Shown: positions 16,495 through 24,892 of the stretch, piece after piece | How positions within the stretch are numbered: the first letter of the stretch is position 1 | How the letters are laid out: every line of letters begins with the position of its first letter | Origin: Planctomicrobium sp051465645 | GTDB taxonomy: Bacteria > Planctomycetota > Planctomycetia > Planctomycetales > Planctomycetaceae | DNA length: 64,000 nucleotides | Reading direction: 5' to 3' | NCBI RefSeq assembly: GCF_051465645.1 | Contig: NZ_CP195790.1 | Span: 4,960,001 to 5,024,000, forward strand | Made by a program: the position numbers and the translations under genes | Notes under the pieces: generated by a model | The model's input: only the letters and a program-made list of their open reading frames with translations | Databases searched by the model: none | What the model was told of the DNA's origin: nothing

Positions 16495-17520
16495 TTAGAA
16501 TTCGCCAACGACGTTGCCGTCATCTTTGTTTGCGAGATTCCTGAGCGTCTGCATAAAGATGCTGTCAGACACGAAGCGGACGGAACCATCACCCAGCAGG
16601 ACGTGAGCTCCGCCTGTGTGTGGGGAGAGCAGTGGGGTGTTGCAGCATTGAACTGCGGAGCCAGCGCTTCCTCCAGAGGAGAGGTCTACGACGTTCTGCA
16701 AGTTAATTGGAACATTGTGGTGAATCGTTGTCAGTCCGAAGCACCGGTGATAGTTGGTTGTTGATGTCCCGGACCCATAGGTGCCGTTCCCATTGACGTC
16801 ATTCGGGGTTGCTTCTGATCCCATCCAGAGTCCTGAACCGTAGCGGACGTTATGTTGGTTCCCACCGAGCTTTGTGTAGTTCGATTGCTCCCCAATCAGA
16901 ATTGTGTTTGAGGATCCATCGGACATGTCGCGGAACTTGGTACTGGAGTTGTGAAACAGAACACCGCCGCGTGAGACTGGACCACGCAATGCATTGTTGT
17001 CGGTAGTGCGGTGGTCATTTGCTCCGCGAATCCCCACATATGATCCCATCTGCAGGACTGTGGTCTGTGAAGATGGGTTTGAGGCTGTTGAAGTTTCAGG
17101 GAGTGTACTGGAAGGGCAGATGAACGCTGGGACTTTCGTGTCGTTGAGAGCGTCGCGATTCACTGCTGACACTGCACTCCCAAACCAGAACAAGCTCCCA
17201 CTTGGGCGGAAGTCGAGTTTGTTGTAGGCGTTGGCAAATTCCACGTATGGGAGCAGGTGAACCCAGAATGTGCTGAGATGTGCCGGAGAAGCGGAAACGA
17301 CGTTTCCTGGTGGAAACACGCCGAATGTGTCTGCGTAGTTGTGGAATGCCAGACCGATCTGCTTCAGGTTGTTCTTGCACTGAGATCGGCGAGCGGCTTC
17401 ACGCGCCTGTTGTACTGCAGGCAGGAGAAGGGCAATCAGGATCGCAATAATCGCGATCACAACAAGGAGTTCAATCAGGGTGAAGCCGGTGCTTCGATGC
17501 TTTTTCAGCGGGGAGTTCAT
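16495..17520 (-). CDS. DUF1559 prepilin-like protein
   Basis: The ATG at 17520 (complement) gives 341 residues and follows an AGGAACC ribosome site; an upstream in-frame start at 17559 is less likely. The N-terminus has the prepilin-type pattern GFTLIELLVVIAIIAILIAL then LLPAVQQAREAARRSQC, and the remainder is DUF1559 with NNLKQIGLAFHNYADTFGVFPPG, DGSSNTILIGEQSNY and a C-terminal HTGGAHVLLGDGSVRFVSD segment. It shares almost the whole first 70 residues with the 853-1866 protein but diverges in the middle. It is followed by its lipoprotein partner. A hairpin-rich region lies upstream. Confidence 0.95.
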   Translation of the reverse strand: MNSPLKKHRSTGFTLIELLVVIAIIAILIALLLPAVQQAREAARRSQCKNNLKQIGLAFHNYADTFGVFPPGNVVSASPAHLSTFWVHLLPYVEFANAYNKLDFRPSGSLFWFGSAVSAVNRDALNDTKVPAFICPSSTLPETSTASNPSSQTTVLQMGSYVGIRGANDHRTTDNNALRGPVSRGGVLFHNSSTKFRDMSDGSSNTILIGEQSNYTKLGGNQHNVRYGSGLWMGSEATPNDVNGNGTYGSGTSTTNYHRCFGLTTIHHNVPINLQNVVDLSSGGSAGSAVQCCNTPLLSPHTGGAHVLLGDGSVRFVSDSIFMQTLRNLANKDDGNVVGEF

Positions 17521-18150
17521 CTCGGAAGGTTCCTGAAAATATTGGAAAAAGGTAGGCAATTGCAGAATGTGCGGTTGGGAATAAATCGCGTAGAGGGGTA
17601 ATCATATGTTGAATATGTCTGTACGACAATGTTGCCGAAGTGCCCAGCTGGGACTGGAAAAAAAGTGCACAAAGATTCAGCGGAATACTTCGGCAAGTTC
17701 GATTGTGTTCGCGGGCGAATCGAATAGGACTTTGTGTTGTAAGTGACTATTGGTGCGTTGTTTATGTGTTTGGCGAGGTTGGTGTTGAAAACCTCGTTGA
17801 GTGAAGCCCCGTTGAGATCAGCTGAGGGGACTGCCTGACGAGAAGTCGTTGGAAGACCCCTGTAAACGAGTGGGGGTGGCTTTCAGCTGGTTCCCGATCC
17901 CGGAAGTCCCTGAGACAGATCACGGGAAAAGGCGAGGCGAGTCTGCGGAACTCGCCAAGGTAAGAGACCAGAGATGTCTCAAGCGAAGCAGAAAATGAGA
18001 TTCAGTTTGTTTGTCGCGGGGAGGCGGACGAGACGTAAATAGGACCGTCCCTGCCGGTGTCGATCACCGCCGGACCAGCTTCGTCAGAGCTGATTTTCTT
18101 GCGTCATTTACTGCCAGCGGAGTTCATTGGCAGTCTGAATCAGAACGAGT
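17521..18150 (-). other. Intergenic region upstream of the DUF1559 gene, 630 bp, hairpin-rich
   Basis: No convincing coding frame. It contains several inverted repeats: TTGCCGAAGT (17632-17641) with ACTTCGGCAA (17687-17696), enclosing the palindrome CCCAGCTGGG (17643-17652); CGAGGTT (17774-17780) with AACCTCG (17790-17796); GGCGAGT (17936-17942) with ACTCGCC (17950-17956); and GAGAC/GTCTC near 17964-17980. It could be a leader, a non-coding RNA gene or terminator-like debris of the neighbours. Confidence 0.45.
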
Positions 18151-18468
18151 TCAGGTCGAGAATTGTCGCTCGTTCGCTTCGGCGATGCTGTCAATCAGGA
18201 GTTGTTTGGTGCGGTCCAATCCCAGCAATCCAATGGCATGTTGGAGAGAACGAATGTTCTGTTGATTGCCCAGCTTCACAGCATTTACCGACTTGATGAT
18301 CAGGACCGCCAGAGCAGGATGGACCTGCAGTCGACTAACAACGTCTTTGAGATTGACGCCTTCATCTGACAAGAGCTCCAGCACATATTCGAGTTCCTCG
18401 CGAGGGACATTCGACAGGAAGTGCGGTTGCGAAATCTCGTGTGGCTGATGATGGTTTCGAAAGTCCAT
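18151..18468 (-). CDS. Short HDOD-like protein beside flgL
   Basis: The product has 105 residues. About residues 22-100 resemble the first part of an HDOD domain: an N-terminal helix, LQVHPALAVLIIKSVNAVKL, then IRSLQHAIGLLGLDRTKQLLI. HDOD domains in full proteins span about 200 residues and usually act in signalling or regulation without the catalytic HD pair; this one is clearly reduced. It lies 62 bases downstream of flgL in the same direction, the place where many bacteria have csrA and fliW. A regulatory link to late flagellar genes is an inference. The family call rests on pattern recognition only. Confidence 0.6.
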   Translation of the reverse strand: MDFRNHHQPHEISQPHFLSNVPREELEYVLELLSDEGVNLKDVVSRLQVHPALAVLIIKSVNAVKLGNQQNIRSLQHAIGLLGLDRTKQLLIDSIAEANERQFST

Positions 18469-18530
18469 GGCTCTGTTCGATCAAGCGTCGTTGTGAGTTC
18501 TTCAGTTGGTTGCCGCGACTGGATGCGGAC

Positions 18531-19970
18531 TCATCTCAGGAAGTCCACGAGTGAAACTTTGCTGAGTGTTGTCAGCGATTGCAGTGTGAACATCAGCAGG
18601 TTCTGTTGTTCCTGGAGTTGCGTAATCGCAGCGAAGTAATCGGTTGATTGCGCGTCACTCAAAATGGTTTCGGCATTCAGTTTCTGCGAGGTGACACGAG
18701 TTTCGAGCGTGTCCAGATTCTCGAGTGAGACGGCCTGTTTTCCGATGATGTTGAGCAGATTGTTGCTGGCGGAATCGAGCTGCTGCAGTCGTCGTTCGAA
18801 CGAGTTCTCCCGGTCTGTGGCAGAGAGATTCTCTGAATTCAGGATCGTCTCGCGCAGGGAAATGACCGCCTGAAAGACGTCGGCCGATGCGGATGGCTCA
18901 ACGACTGCTGTTCCCGTTGATTTCACATTCGTCGTATTGAAGTACTGAACGACTCCGGGCGCTGAGCCGGTGACCATCTGATTCGCGGAGAAATCGATTG
19001 GAATCTGCGTGGCGCCCCCATCAATGGAGAGCGTTCCATTCGAAGTGATGTCCACGGTTCCGTTGAACCCGGAAGTAATCGACTGCGTGTTAATGAAGAC
19101 GACTTCCCCATCTGGTCCGGTGATCTTCAGGTTGCTGTCAGCGTTTGTGAAGCTGACCGCGTCTCCTCCATTCAACGAGACGGTGCCAGAGGATCCGTTG
19201 CCTGATGTGTCGTTGATTGTCAATTTGTGGAGACCAGAGGCTCCGAGAATGGTGTCTCCGTCTACAGAGCCGGTCCCAGCTTCAACTCCTGAACCTGCCG
19301 CATATGCGGTGCTGGTATGTTTCAGCGTCAGCTTTGTGATCGCGGTTCCGGTGGACGTCCCTGTTCCCGCTTGCACCTGACTGTTGCCGAGGATCGTGAG
19401 CTGACCGCTTCCATACGGTTGAAAGACTTCACGCCCAGAGTAATGCGTCTGAATCACCTGACTGCCGGGAATCGTCAATACAGACGAGAAATCGCTACCT
19501 TGATAGATCGGGTTGCTGCTGGAAATCCCTGTGAACGGTTGCGTATTCAGTTGTGTTCCGGAGAAGAGGTATTCCCCATTGATTTGAGAATTCGCAATCT
19601 GCTCAAGCTGAGCAAGAATCGAATCGAGTTCGTTGATGAACGCCGTTCGTTCAGTTGGTTCAACGGATTGGCTGGAGTCGAGGGCAATCGATTTTGCCTT
19701 CACCATCAGTTGCTGAGCATCCAGCAGACTCGAGTTTGCCTCTGAGAGCACTGTTCTGGTGGAGTTGATTGTCGTCAGCTGCGTTTCAAACCGGGCAATC
19801 AGCGCGTTCTGACCGAGAATCAGTTTCTGGGCGACGGGGTCATCCGAAGGCTTGTTGACACGGAATCCGGATGAGACCTGCTGATTCAAGACTGCAGAAT
19901 GAGCGTATCTGGCCTGGGAATTTGACATCCCAAGCTCATAGCTTCTGTGAGGGGTGACCCGGAATGACAT
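18531..19970 (-). CDS. flgL: Flagellar hook-associated protein 3 (hook-filament junction)
   Basis: The 479-residue protein has the flagellin-like N-terminus MSFRVTPHRSYELGMSNSQA, SSGFRVNKPSDDPVAQ, and a coiled C-terminal domain (NSENLSATDRENSFERRLQQLDSASNNLLNIIGKQAVSLENLDTLETRV). FlgL sits between FlgK and the flagellin filament. At 479 residues it is far longer than the roughly 300-residue E. coli protein. The added part, about residues 195-345, is a Gly/Thr/Ser-rich beta segment with no Cys, likely a surface-exposed domain. The gene is 41 bases downstream of flgK, as in most flagellar operons. Confidence 0.92.
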   Translation of the reverse strand: MSFRVTPHRSYELGMSNSQARYAHSAVLNQQVSSGFRVNKPSDDPVAQKLILGQNALIARFETQLTTINSTRTVLSEANSSLLDAQQLMVKAKSIALDSSQSVEPTERTAFINELDSILAQLEQIANSQINGEYLFSGTQLNTQPFTGISSSNPIYQGSDFSSVLTIPGSQVIQTHYSGREVFQPYGSGQLTILGNSQVQAGTGTSTGTAITKLTLKHTSTAYAAGSGVEAGTGSVDGDTILGASGLHKLTINDTSGNGSSGTVSLNGGDAVSFTNADSNLKITGPDGEVVFINTQSITSGFNGTVDITSNGTLSIDGGATQIPIDFSANQMVTGSAPGVVQYFNTTNVKSTGTAVVEPSASADVFQAVISLRETILNSENLSATDRENSFERRLQQLDSASNNLLNIIGKQAVSLENLDTLETRVTSQKLNAETILSDAQSTDYFAAITQLQEQQNLLMFTLQSLTTLSKVSLVDFLR

Positions 19971-20011
19971 CGTGTCTGGCCTGAGTCTAGAATTCCGTTC
20001 TGGTGACTGGC

Positions 20012-21985
20012 TTACCGCAGGAGCCCGAGTAAATCATCGAGTGCTGAGTTCACTGATGACAGATATCGGGCATTTGCCTGAAAAGCCCTTTGGAATTGCA
20101 GCATTGAGAGCAATTCTTCGTTCGGATCGACGCCAGAGACCGAGTCCTGACGGTTACGCAATTGCTGGTACTGGCTGTCGAGTTGATCCGTGACAGATTG
20201 CTGAAGGTTGACGCTTACACCAATGTTGGCGGTTAGCGAAGCGAGTCGGCCTTCGACAGTTTCTGCCTGATGATTGAGGACTCTGGTTTCTCGAAAAGCA
20301 ATCAGTCGATTCAGCTGGCCGACATCCGCAGGATTTCCGGTTCTGCCGAGTGAGAGCTGTTTGGAATTGGCGATGAGGTCGGGGTTGACCTTGATGTTGC
20401 GGAAGTCCGTCGTCTGAAAGACACCGCCGATTCCCATTCCGGTCAGGAACCCTGATGAGTCCGAATCGGTAATGGCATCGATTGTGAACGTGTCGCCGGC
20501 GTTCATCGTGCCGGTTGAGAAACGAAGGGAGAGACCTTCTGCAATCTCAATCGGCTGGCCTGCTGGATAGCCTGATCCGATGTCGATCTGTCGGACGACC
20601 TGTCCGGTGGTGGCATCGGTGATTGACAAATGCAACGGGCTCGTCACGCCGATCTGACCACTCGATTGAGCGGTTACTACGAACTGCGTGTTTTGAACGC
20701 CGGTATAGACACCACTCACGGTGGGGATCGTCGTCCCAGTGAGGAGTGCGGTGTTTGTCGTTGAGGAAGGACGTCCGGCAAAGTCGAATGAGTAGCCAGA
20801 GTCACTTGAGATTGTGAGTTGACCAGCGGTCGTCAACGTCGCTCTCAGATGCGGGAAGGCGTCAAGTTGATCCGTGACAGATCGCAGTGTGTCCGTGCTC
20901 GGGTTGACAGGGATCGTGAACGTCTCGTGTTCGCCTGTCGATTGATTGGTGATCGAAACCGCCAGTAGACCATTGTTGATCGGGAACAGCGTGTTCGCCT
21001 GTGCCAGAGGAGCATCAGGATCCACGTTTCCGATCGTGCTGGAAACCAGGGTTTGTGGGCCAGCTGCTCCCATGCCTGTGGCCTGGAGTTTGTTCACGCC
21101 AGCGATGAACGCGCGTGTCCATTCTTCCAGTTCCGCTCGCACTTCGGGAACGATCTGGTGTTGAGAATCGAGAAGACCTGCGAGCTCCCCGGAGACTGGT
21201 TGAATCGGTGTTTTGCTGGCTCCATAGACAACTTGCACTTTGCCATCAGCGGTCTGTTGAACCGAGAGCTTCGGTGAATCCTGGCCAACAATGATCCAAC
21301 CTCCAGCGGCCAAGATCTGGCTGTCAGGATGACTCAACGATGCCGGACTCAGGTCAACGAGCTTTCCCAGTTCCTGAACCAGAATGTCTCGCTGATCTTC
21401 GAGAGTTGGAGCCGAACGACCGGAGGCCTTTGCGGTCTGAATCTGCTTTTCAATCGTGCCGATCTGTTCGACCAGCGAATTCACCTTCGAGACCGATTCT
21501 GTGATCTTGCCGGTTAGTTGCGACTGCAACTGATCCATCTGCGACTGCAGCGAATTGAGTTGATTGGCGACGTTTTGTGCCGCTGTCAGAACTTCCTGTT
21601 GCCGCGTCGAATTGTTGGGAGTCGAAGCAAGGAGTTCGACTTTGTTGAAGTAGTCGGTGACGGCACTTTGCAGCGAACTGTTGCCAGGGGTGAGGAAGCC
21701 TTCGAGAGTTTGCAGGGTCTCCAGCTGAACCTGTGCTTTGCCCGATGACGAGAGTGTCAGAGCGATGGCTTGTTCTGTCGCAGAATCAACGACTCGACTG
21801 ATTCCCTGAACCGTGACGCCTGTTCCCATCAACAAGCTACCGTACTGATAAGGGACCGATTCCGCGAGACTGACTCGCTGCCGGTGATACCCTTCTGTAT
21901 CGGCGTTGGCGATATTGTTCGCGATGGTCTGAAGTGCGATCTGGTTGGCACGAATGGCCGAGTTGCCGATGTTGTAGAGCGACAT
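20012..21985 (-). CDS. flgK: Flagellar hook-associated protein 1
   Basis: The 657-residue protein starts MSLYNIGNSAIRANQIALQT followed by IANNIANADTEGYHRQR, the rod/hook-family signature, and ends with the conserved coiled region containing VSGVDPNEELLSMLQFQRAFQANARYLSSVNSALDDLL. FlgK forms the first junction ring on the hook tip. The middle (about 330-500) is a Ser/Thr/Gly-rich beta domain, and the protein is about 100 residues longer than that of E. coli. AAGGT precedes the ATG. The FlgN-like chaperone gene ends one base upstream, so the two are translationally close. Confidence 0.95.
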   Translation of the reverse strand: MSLYNIGNSAIRANQIALQTIANNIANADTEGYHRQRVSLAESVPYQYGSLLMGTGVTVQGISRVVDSATEQAIALTLSSSGKAQVQLETLQTLEGFLTPGNSSLQSAVTDYFNKVELLASTPNNSTRQQEVLTAAQNVANQLNSLQSQMDQLQSQLTGKITESVSKVNSLVEQIGTIEKQIQTAKASGRSAPTLEDQRDILVQELGKLVDLSPASLSHPDSQILAAGGWIIVGQDSPKLSVQQTADGKVQVVYGASKTPIQPVSGELAGLLDSQHQIVPEVRAELEEWTRAFIAGVNKLQATGMGAAGPQTLVSSTIGNVDPDAPLAQANTLFPINNGLLAVSITNQSTGEHETFTIPVNPSTDTLRSVTDQLDAFPHLRATLTTAGQLTISSDSGYSFDFAGRPSSTTNTALLTGTTIPTVSGVYTGVQNTQFVVTAQSSGQIGVTSPLHLSITDATTGQVVRQIDIGSGYPAGQPIEIAEGLSLRFSTGTMNAGDTFTIDAITDSDSSGFLTGMGIGGVFQTTDFRNIKVNPDLIANSKQLSLGRTGNPADVGQLNRLIAFRETRVLNHQAETVEGRLASLTANIGVSVNLQQSVTDQLDSQYQQLRNRQDSVSGVDPNEELLSMLQFQRAFQANARYLSSVNSALDDLLGLLR

Positions 21986-21986
21986 T

Positions 21987-22499
21987 CTATGACCTTATTT
22001 CAATGCCGGGCTGCATCACCGGAGTCAAACGCTGTCCAGCAGCGGTATAGCGGACGTGATCTCCATTGCCGGATGGCATGATCGACGCCAGCAGGTCAGT
22101 CACAATTCCGTGCAGGCCAGTCAGCTGCTCTCTCGTGGTCTTGAGGCAGGCTCCGGCGCGTGCTGTCGCCTGGATGAGTTCATTGCGAAGTGTCTGGAAC
22201 TGCAGGTTGGCTTCCGGGGATTCGAGTGTGATGACACCCAGTCGTACGTCTTCCGGAAGACAGTTCCAGTCTGCGGCAATTGCTTCACGAATGTGTTGGC
22301 GTTGCTGTTGAATGTGCAGGGCATCGTCAATCAGCAGCAGGATTTCCGATTGCTGTGCGACCAGCTCTGATCCTGTTGGTCCCATGCTTCCCAGCGCGGA
22401 CGCCAACGCTTCGACTCGCTTGATGACTTGCGATTCGTCTTGGAGATGAGCTTGTAGCTGTTGTTGCAGCCCGATGGTCAGAGTTCGCTGTGCAACCAT
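21987..22499 (-). CDS. flgN: FlgN-like flagellar export chaperone
   Basis: The 170-residue protein is almost wholly helical, Gln/Leu-rich and acidic to neutral, with no signal peptide or membrane segment. It has the layout of FlgN: an N-terminal helical bundle (LQQQLQAHLQDESQVIKRVEALASAL), QQSEILLLIDDALHIQQQRQHI in the middle, and a C-terminal helix with NELIQATARAGACLKTTREQL. FlgN binds FlgK and FlgL and delivers them to the export gate. The call depends strongly on position: one base before flgK. AGGAA lies six bases before the ATG. FlgN proteins diverge fast, so sequence support alone is moderate. Confidence 0.75.
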   Translation of the reverse strand: MVAQRTLTIGLQQQLQAHLQDESQVIKRVEALASALGSMGPTGSELVAQQSEILLLIDDALHIQQQRQHIREAIAADWNCLPEDVRLGVITLESPEANLQFQTLRNELIQATARAGACLKTTREQLTGLHGIVTDLLASIMPSGNGDHVRYTAAGQRLTPVMQPGIEIRS

Positions 22500-22542
22500 T
22501 GTTGTTCCTGCTTCGACGGCCTGATTGGCTTGAGCGATCTGG

Positions 22543-22851
22543 TTAGCGGCCGTAGCTGCCTTGCTTCAGAACCGCTTCGCGAATGGATTCGGCCATGCCA
22601 ATTCCGCCGTTCTCTGCAATGTGCTGGCCCATGAACATGTCGAACATCCCGCCGTAGGTGTCGGAGGAATCGCCGGGGAACAGCCCGTCTTCCGATCCGG
22701 AAGATTGTCGCATTTCCTTGACGAGCATTGAGACGAACAAGCTCTCAAACTGTTTTGCCAATGCTTCCGGCTGCTGTGATACAGGGCCTTGCATTGGGTC
22801 AGACATTAAAGAGATCGGGAGACTGGCGGCTGTCGAACTGATGGCGTTCAT
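22543..22851 (-). CDS. flgJ: FlgJ-like rod-binding protein without a muramidase domain
   Basis: I use the ATG at 22851 (complement), giving 102 residues; a TTG at 22869 would add six. The sequence is the rod-binding domain of FlgJ: EALAKQFESLFVSMLVKEMRQS, then GLFPGDSSDTYGGMFDMFMGQHIAENGGIGMAESI. The peptidoglycan-hydrolase half of the gammaproteobacterial FlgJ is absent, which is common outside that group; a separate enzyme must open the wall. It sits between flgI and flgN in the same direction, consistent with a role in rod assembly. Confidence 0.88.
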   Translation of the reverse strand: MNAISSTAASLPISLMSDPMQGPVSQQPEALAKQFESLFVSMLVKEMRQSSGSEDGLFPGDSSDTYGGMFDMFMGQHIAENGGIGMAESIREAVLKQGSYGR

Positions 22852-22912
22852 CGGCGGTTTTCTTTTCAATCAACAATTCAAAGGAGCAGGGCAAGAGGTT
22901 CTCGAGCGAGGG

Positions 22913-24070
22913 CTACTTCAGTTCCAGATCCGCATGGAGCGAGCCACTCTCTTTTAACTGCTGGAGAATCGAACTTAGATCTCTTGGGGAAACTCCCAGT
23001 GAATTCAACGCTTGTGCAAGGTCGCCCAATGTGACGGTGTCGTCGATCAGGGTCATTTGCTTTTTCTCTTCTTGAACATCGACATTCGTTCGAGGAACAA
23101 CAACGGTTTCCCCTTGACTGAATGGCTGTGGTTGAGAAACCTCAGGAGACTCGGTTGTGGTGATCGCGAGATTTGCGTGAGTGACAAGGACGCGAGAGAT
23201 TTTGACGTTCTCTCCAATGATGACCGTGCCTGTTCGTTCATTGATTACGACACGAGCACGGCGGTCAGGCAACACGTTCAGGCTGCCAATCAGACCAGCG
23301 AACTCGGCAGCACGGTCGAGATACTTGGGAGGAAGCCGGACGTTGACTGTTGTGGCGTCCAACGGTGCCGCAATTCCGGGTTCTTCTCCATTGATGGAAA
23401 TGGCGATGCGTCGAGCTGTTTCGAAGTCTGGCTGCTTCAGGAGCAATCGAATGAATCCATCACACCCCAGCGGAGTGAGCGTTTCTTCTTCAACGGTTGC
23501 CCCGTCGGAGATGCGGCCAGTTGTCGGAAAGTTCTTCTGCACGGATCCGGCCTGACCTGCAAAGCTGAATCCCCCAGTTGAGACTGGCCCACTGGCGACC
23601 GCATAAACTTCGCCATCGACACCAACGAGCGGAGTGAGAATCAGCTGTCCCCCTTCAATACTGCTGGCGTCATCGAAGGTGGAAACCAGGACATCAATTC
23701 GCGATCCACGACGAGCAAACGAAGGCAGATTCGCGGTGACCGTGACCACTGAGAGATTGTTCGTCTTCTGTGTGGTGTCTGTGTGAAGTTGCAGGCGAAT
23801 TGTAGGGTCAACACGCATGCCCATGCGTTGCATGAAATTGACTGCATACTGCCGAGTGACGGGACTCTTGCTTCCCGTTCCACTCAATCCGGTGACGAGC
23901 CCCATCCCGACGAGCTGGTTGACCCGAACGCCTTCGATGTCCGTAATGTCTTTAATGCGAACTTCTGCTTTCCCCGAGTTCGCGAGGAACAACACAGAAG
24001 CTGTTGCGCAAGCCAGCATTAAGCAGCATGGCTTACAAACAGATCTGAAGATGTCGGAGACTGTGTTCAT
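22913..24070 (-). CDS. flgI: Flagellar P-ring protein
   Basis: Starting at the ATG whose complement is 24068-24070, the product has 385 residues with a signal peptide (VCKPCCLMLACATASVLFLA, cleavage near SGKA). Family motifs are clear: IKDITDIEGVRVNQLVGMGLVTGLSGTGSKSP, the central LTPLVGVDGEVYAVASGPVSTGGF, and C-terminal GDLAQALNSLGVSPRDLSSILQQLKESGSLHADLELK. FlgI forms the ring in the peptidoglycan layer around the rod; its presence with FlgH shows a Gram-negative type envelope. Fifty-eight bases separate it from flgH upstream. Confidence 0.95.
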   Translation of the reverse strand: MNTVSDIFRSVCKPCCLMLACATASVLFLANSGKAEVRIKDITDIEGVRVNQLVGMGLVTGLSGTGSKSPVTRQYAVNFMQRMGMRVDPTIRLQLHTDTTQKTNNLSVVTVTANLPSFARRGSRIDVLVSTFDDASSIEGGQLILTPLVGVDGEVYAVASGPVSTGGFSFAGQAGSVQKNFPTTGRISDGATVEEETLTPLGCDGFIRLLLKQPDFETARRIAISINGEEPGIAAPLDATTVNVRLPPKYLDRAAEFAGLIGSLNVLPDRRARVVINERTGTVIIGENVKISRVLVTHANLAITTTESPEVSQPQPFSQGETVVVPRTNVDVQEEKKQMTLIDDTVTLGDLAQALNSLGVSPRDLSSILQQLKESGSLHADLELK

Positions 24071-24128
24071 TGGAAGTATTGCCAAAGGCAAATGATCGCG
24101 GTTCGCCGGAACTTACAAGTGGGGATGC

Positions 24129-24755
24129 TTACCAGGGCCAGACTGAGTTGACACCCCGTCCGAGCCAACCTTGTCGAGTGAACTTCTGGGATGTTCCACT
24201 CGCCTGATATTCCATGCGGAACTGCGAGATGTATTGAGAACTGATGTTATTGTCCGGGCCAAGATCCAGCCCTCGAATGACACCGGACAGAACAAGTGTG
24301 CGTTCTTCTCCTGCCACTCGAACCCGACGTTCTCCAGAGATGACCATGTTGCCGTTAGGAAGAACGTCCATCACCGAACATGTCATGCGGTCGGTAAATG
24401 CTTGAGCAGATCGGTAGCCTGATGAACCGTCAAACTTGCGGTCGGAGGAGCTTTCGAGTTCCAGTGAGGCAGACCCGCCTTGTTCACCCAACCCACCGTC
24501 ACTGGCACCAGCAAACCCGAACATTCCTTTGGTGGAGGTTGATTTTCCAAGGTCCCGTTTCTCTGTGTTCGCGACATCGGTTGTTTGAGAAATGATCACA
24601 GTCACACTGTCGCCGATGTGACGTGCTTTCGAGTCATAAAAGAGGTACGCGTTCTGCGGATTGCGACGCTGCCAGAGTGACTCTGCTTGAGCAATCGTCT
24701 GTTGCGCAGCGGCCAGAAACAGGCAACTGCCGGCGATGATTGAGTTTTTCTTCAT
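24129..24755 (-). CDS. flgH: Flagellar L-ring protein
   Basis: The 208-residue protein contains the FlgH core SLWQRRNPQNAYLFYDSKAR, IGDSVTVIISQTTDVANTEKR, MTCSVMDVLPNGNMVISGER, and the C-terminal VIRGLDLGPDNNISSQYISQFRMEYQASG. FlgH forms the outer-membrane ring. In most bacteria it is a lipoprotein; here the N-terminus (MKKNSIIAGSCLFLAAAQQT) looks like an ordinary signal peptide cleaved near IAQA, with one Cys at residue 11 that is too early and in a poor context for a lipobox. AAGGAAGGA precedes the ATG. It lies between flgA and flgI. Confidence 0.93.
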   Translation of the reverse strand: MKKNSIIAGSCLFLAAAQQTIAQAESLWQRRNPQNAYLFYDSKARHIGDSVTVIISQTTDVANTEKRDLGKSTSTKGMFGFAGASDGGLGEQGGSASLELESSSDRKFDGSSGYRSAQAFTDRMTCSVMDVLPNGNMVISGERRVRVAGEERTLVLSGVIRGLDLGPDNNISSQYISQFRMEYQASGTSQKFTRQGWLGRGVNSVWPW

Positions 24756-24892
24756 GACAGTTGTCCTTCCTTGGACACATTGTCTGCGATCACGTTGAAG
24801 TCATTGCGCTGGCAATAATTCAGCTGGCAGTATTTCAGTGGAGTGCTGGTGGTCGCTCATCTTCCTGATTCGCGATGATCTGGTGTGATGGG

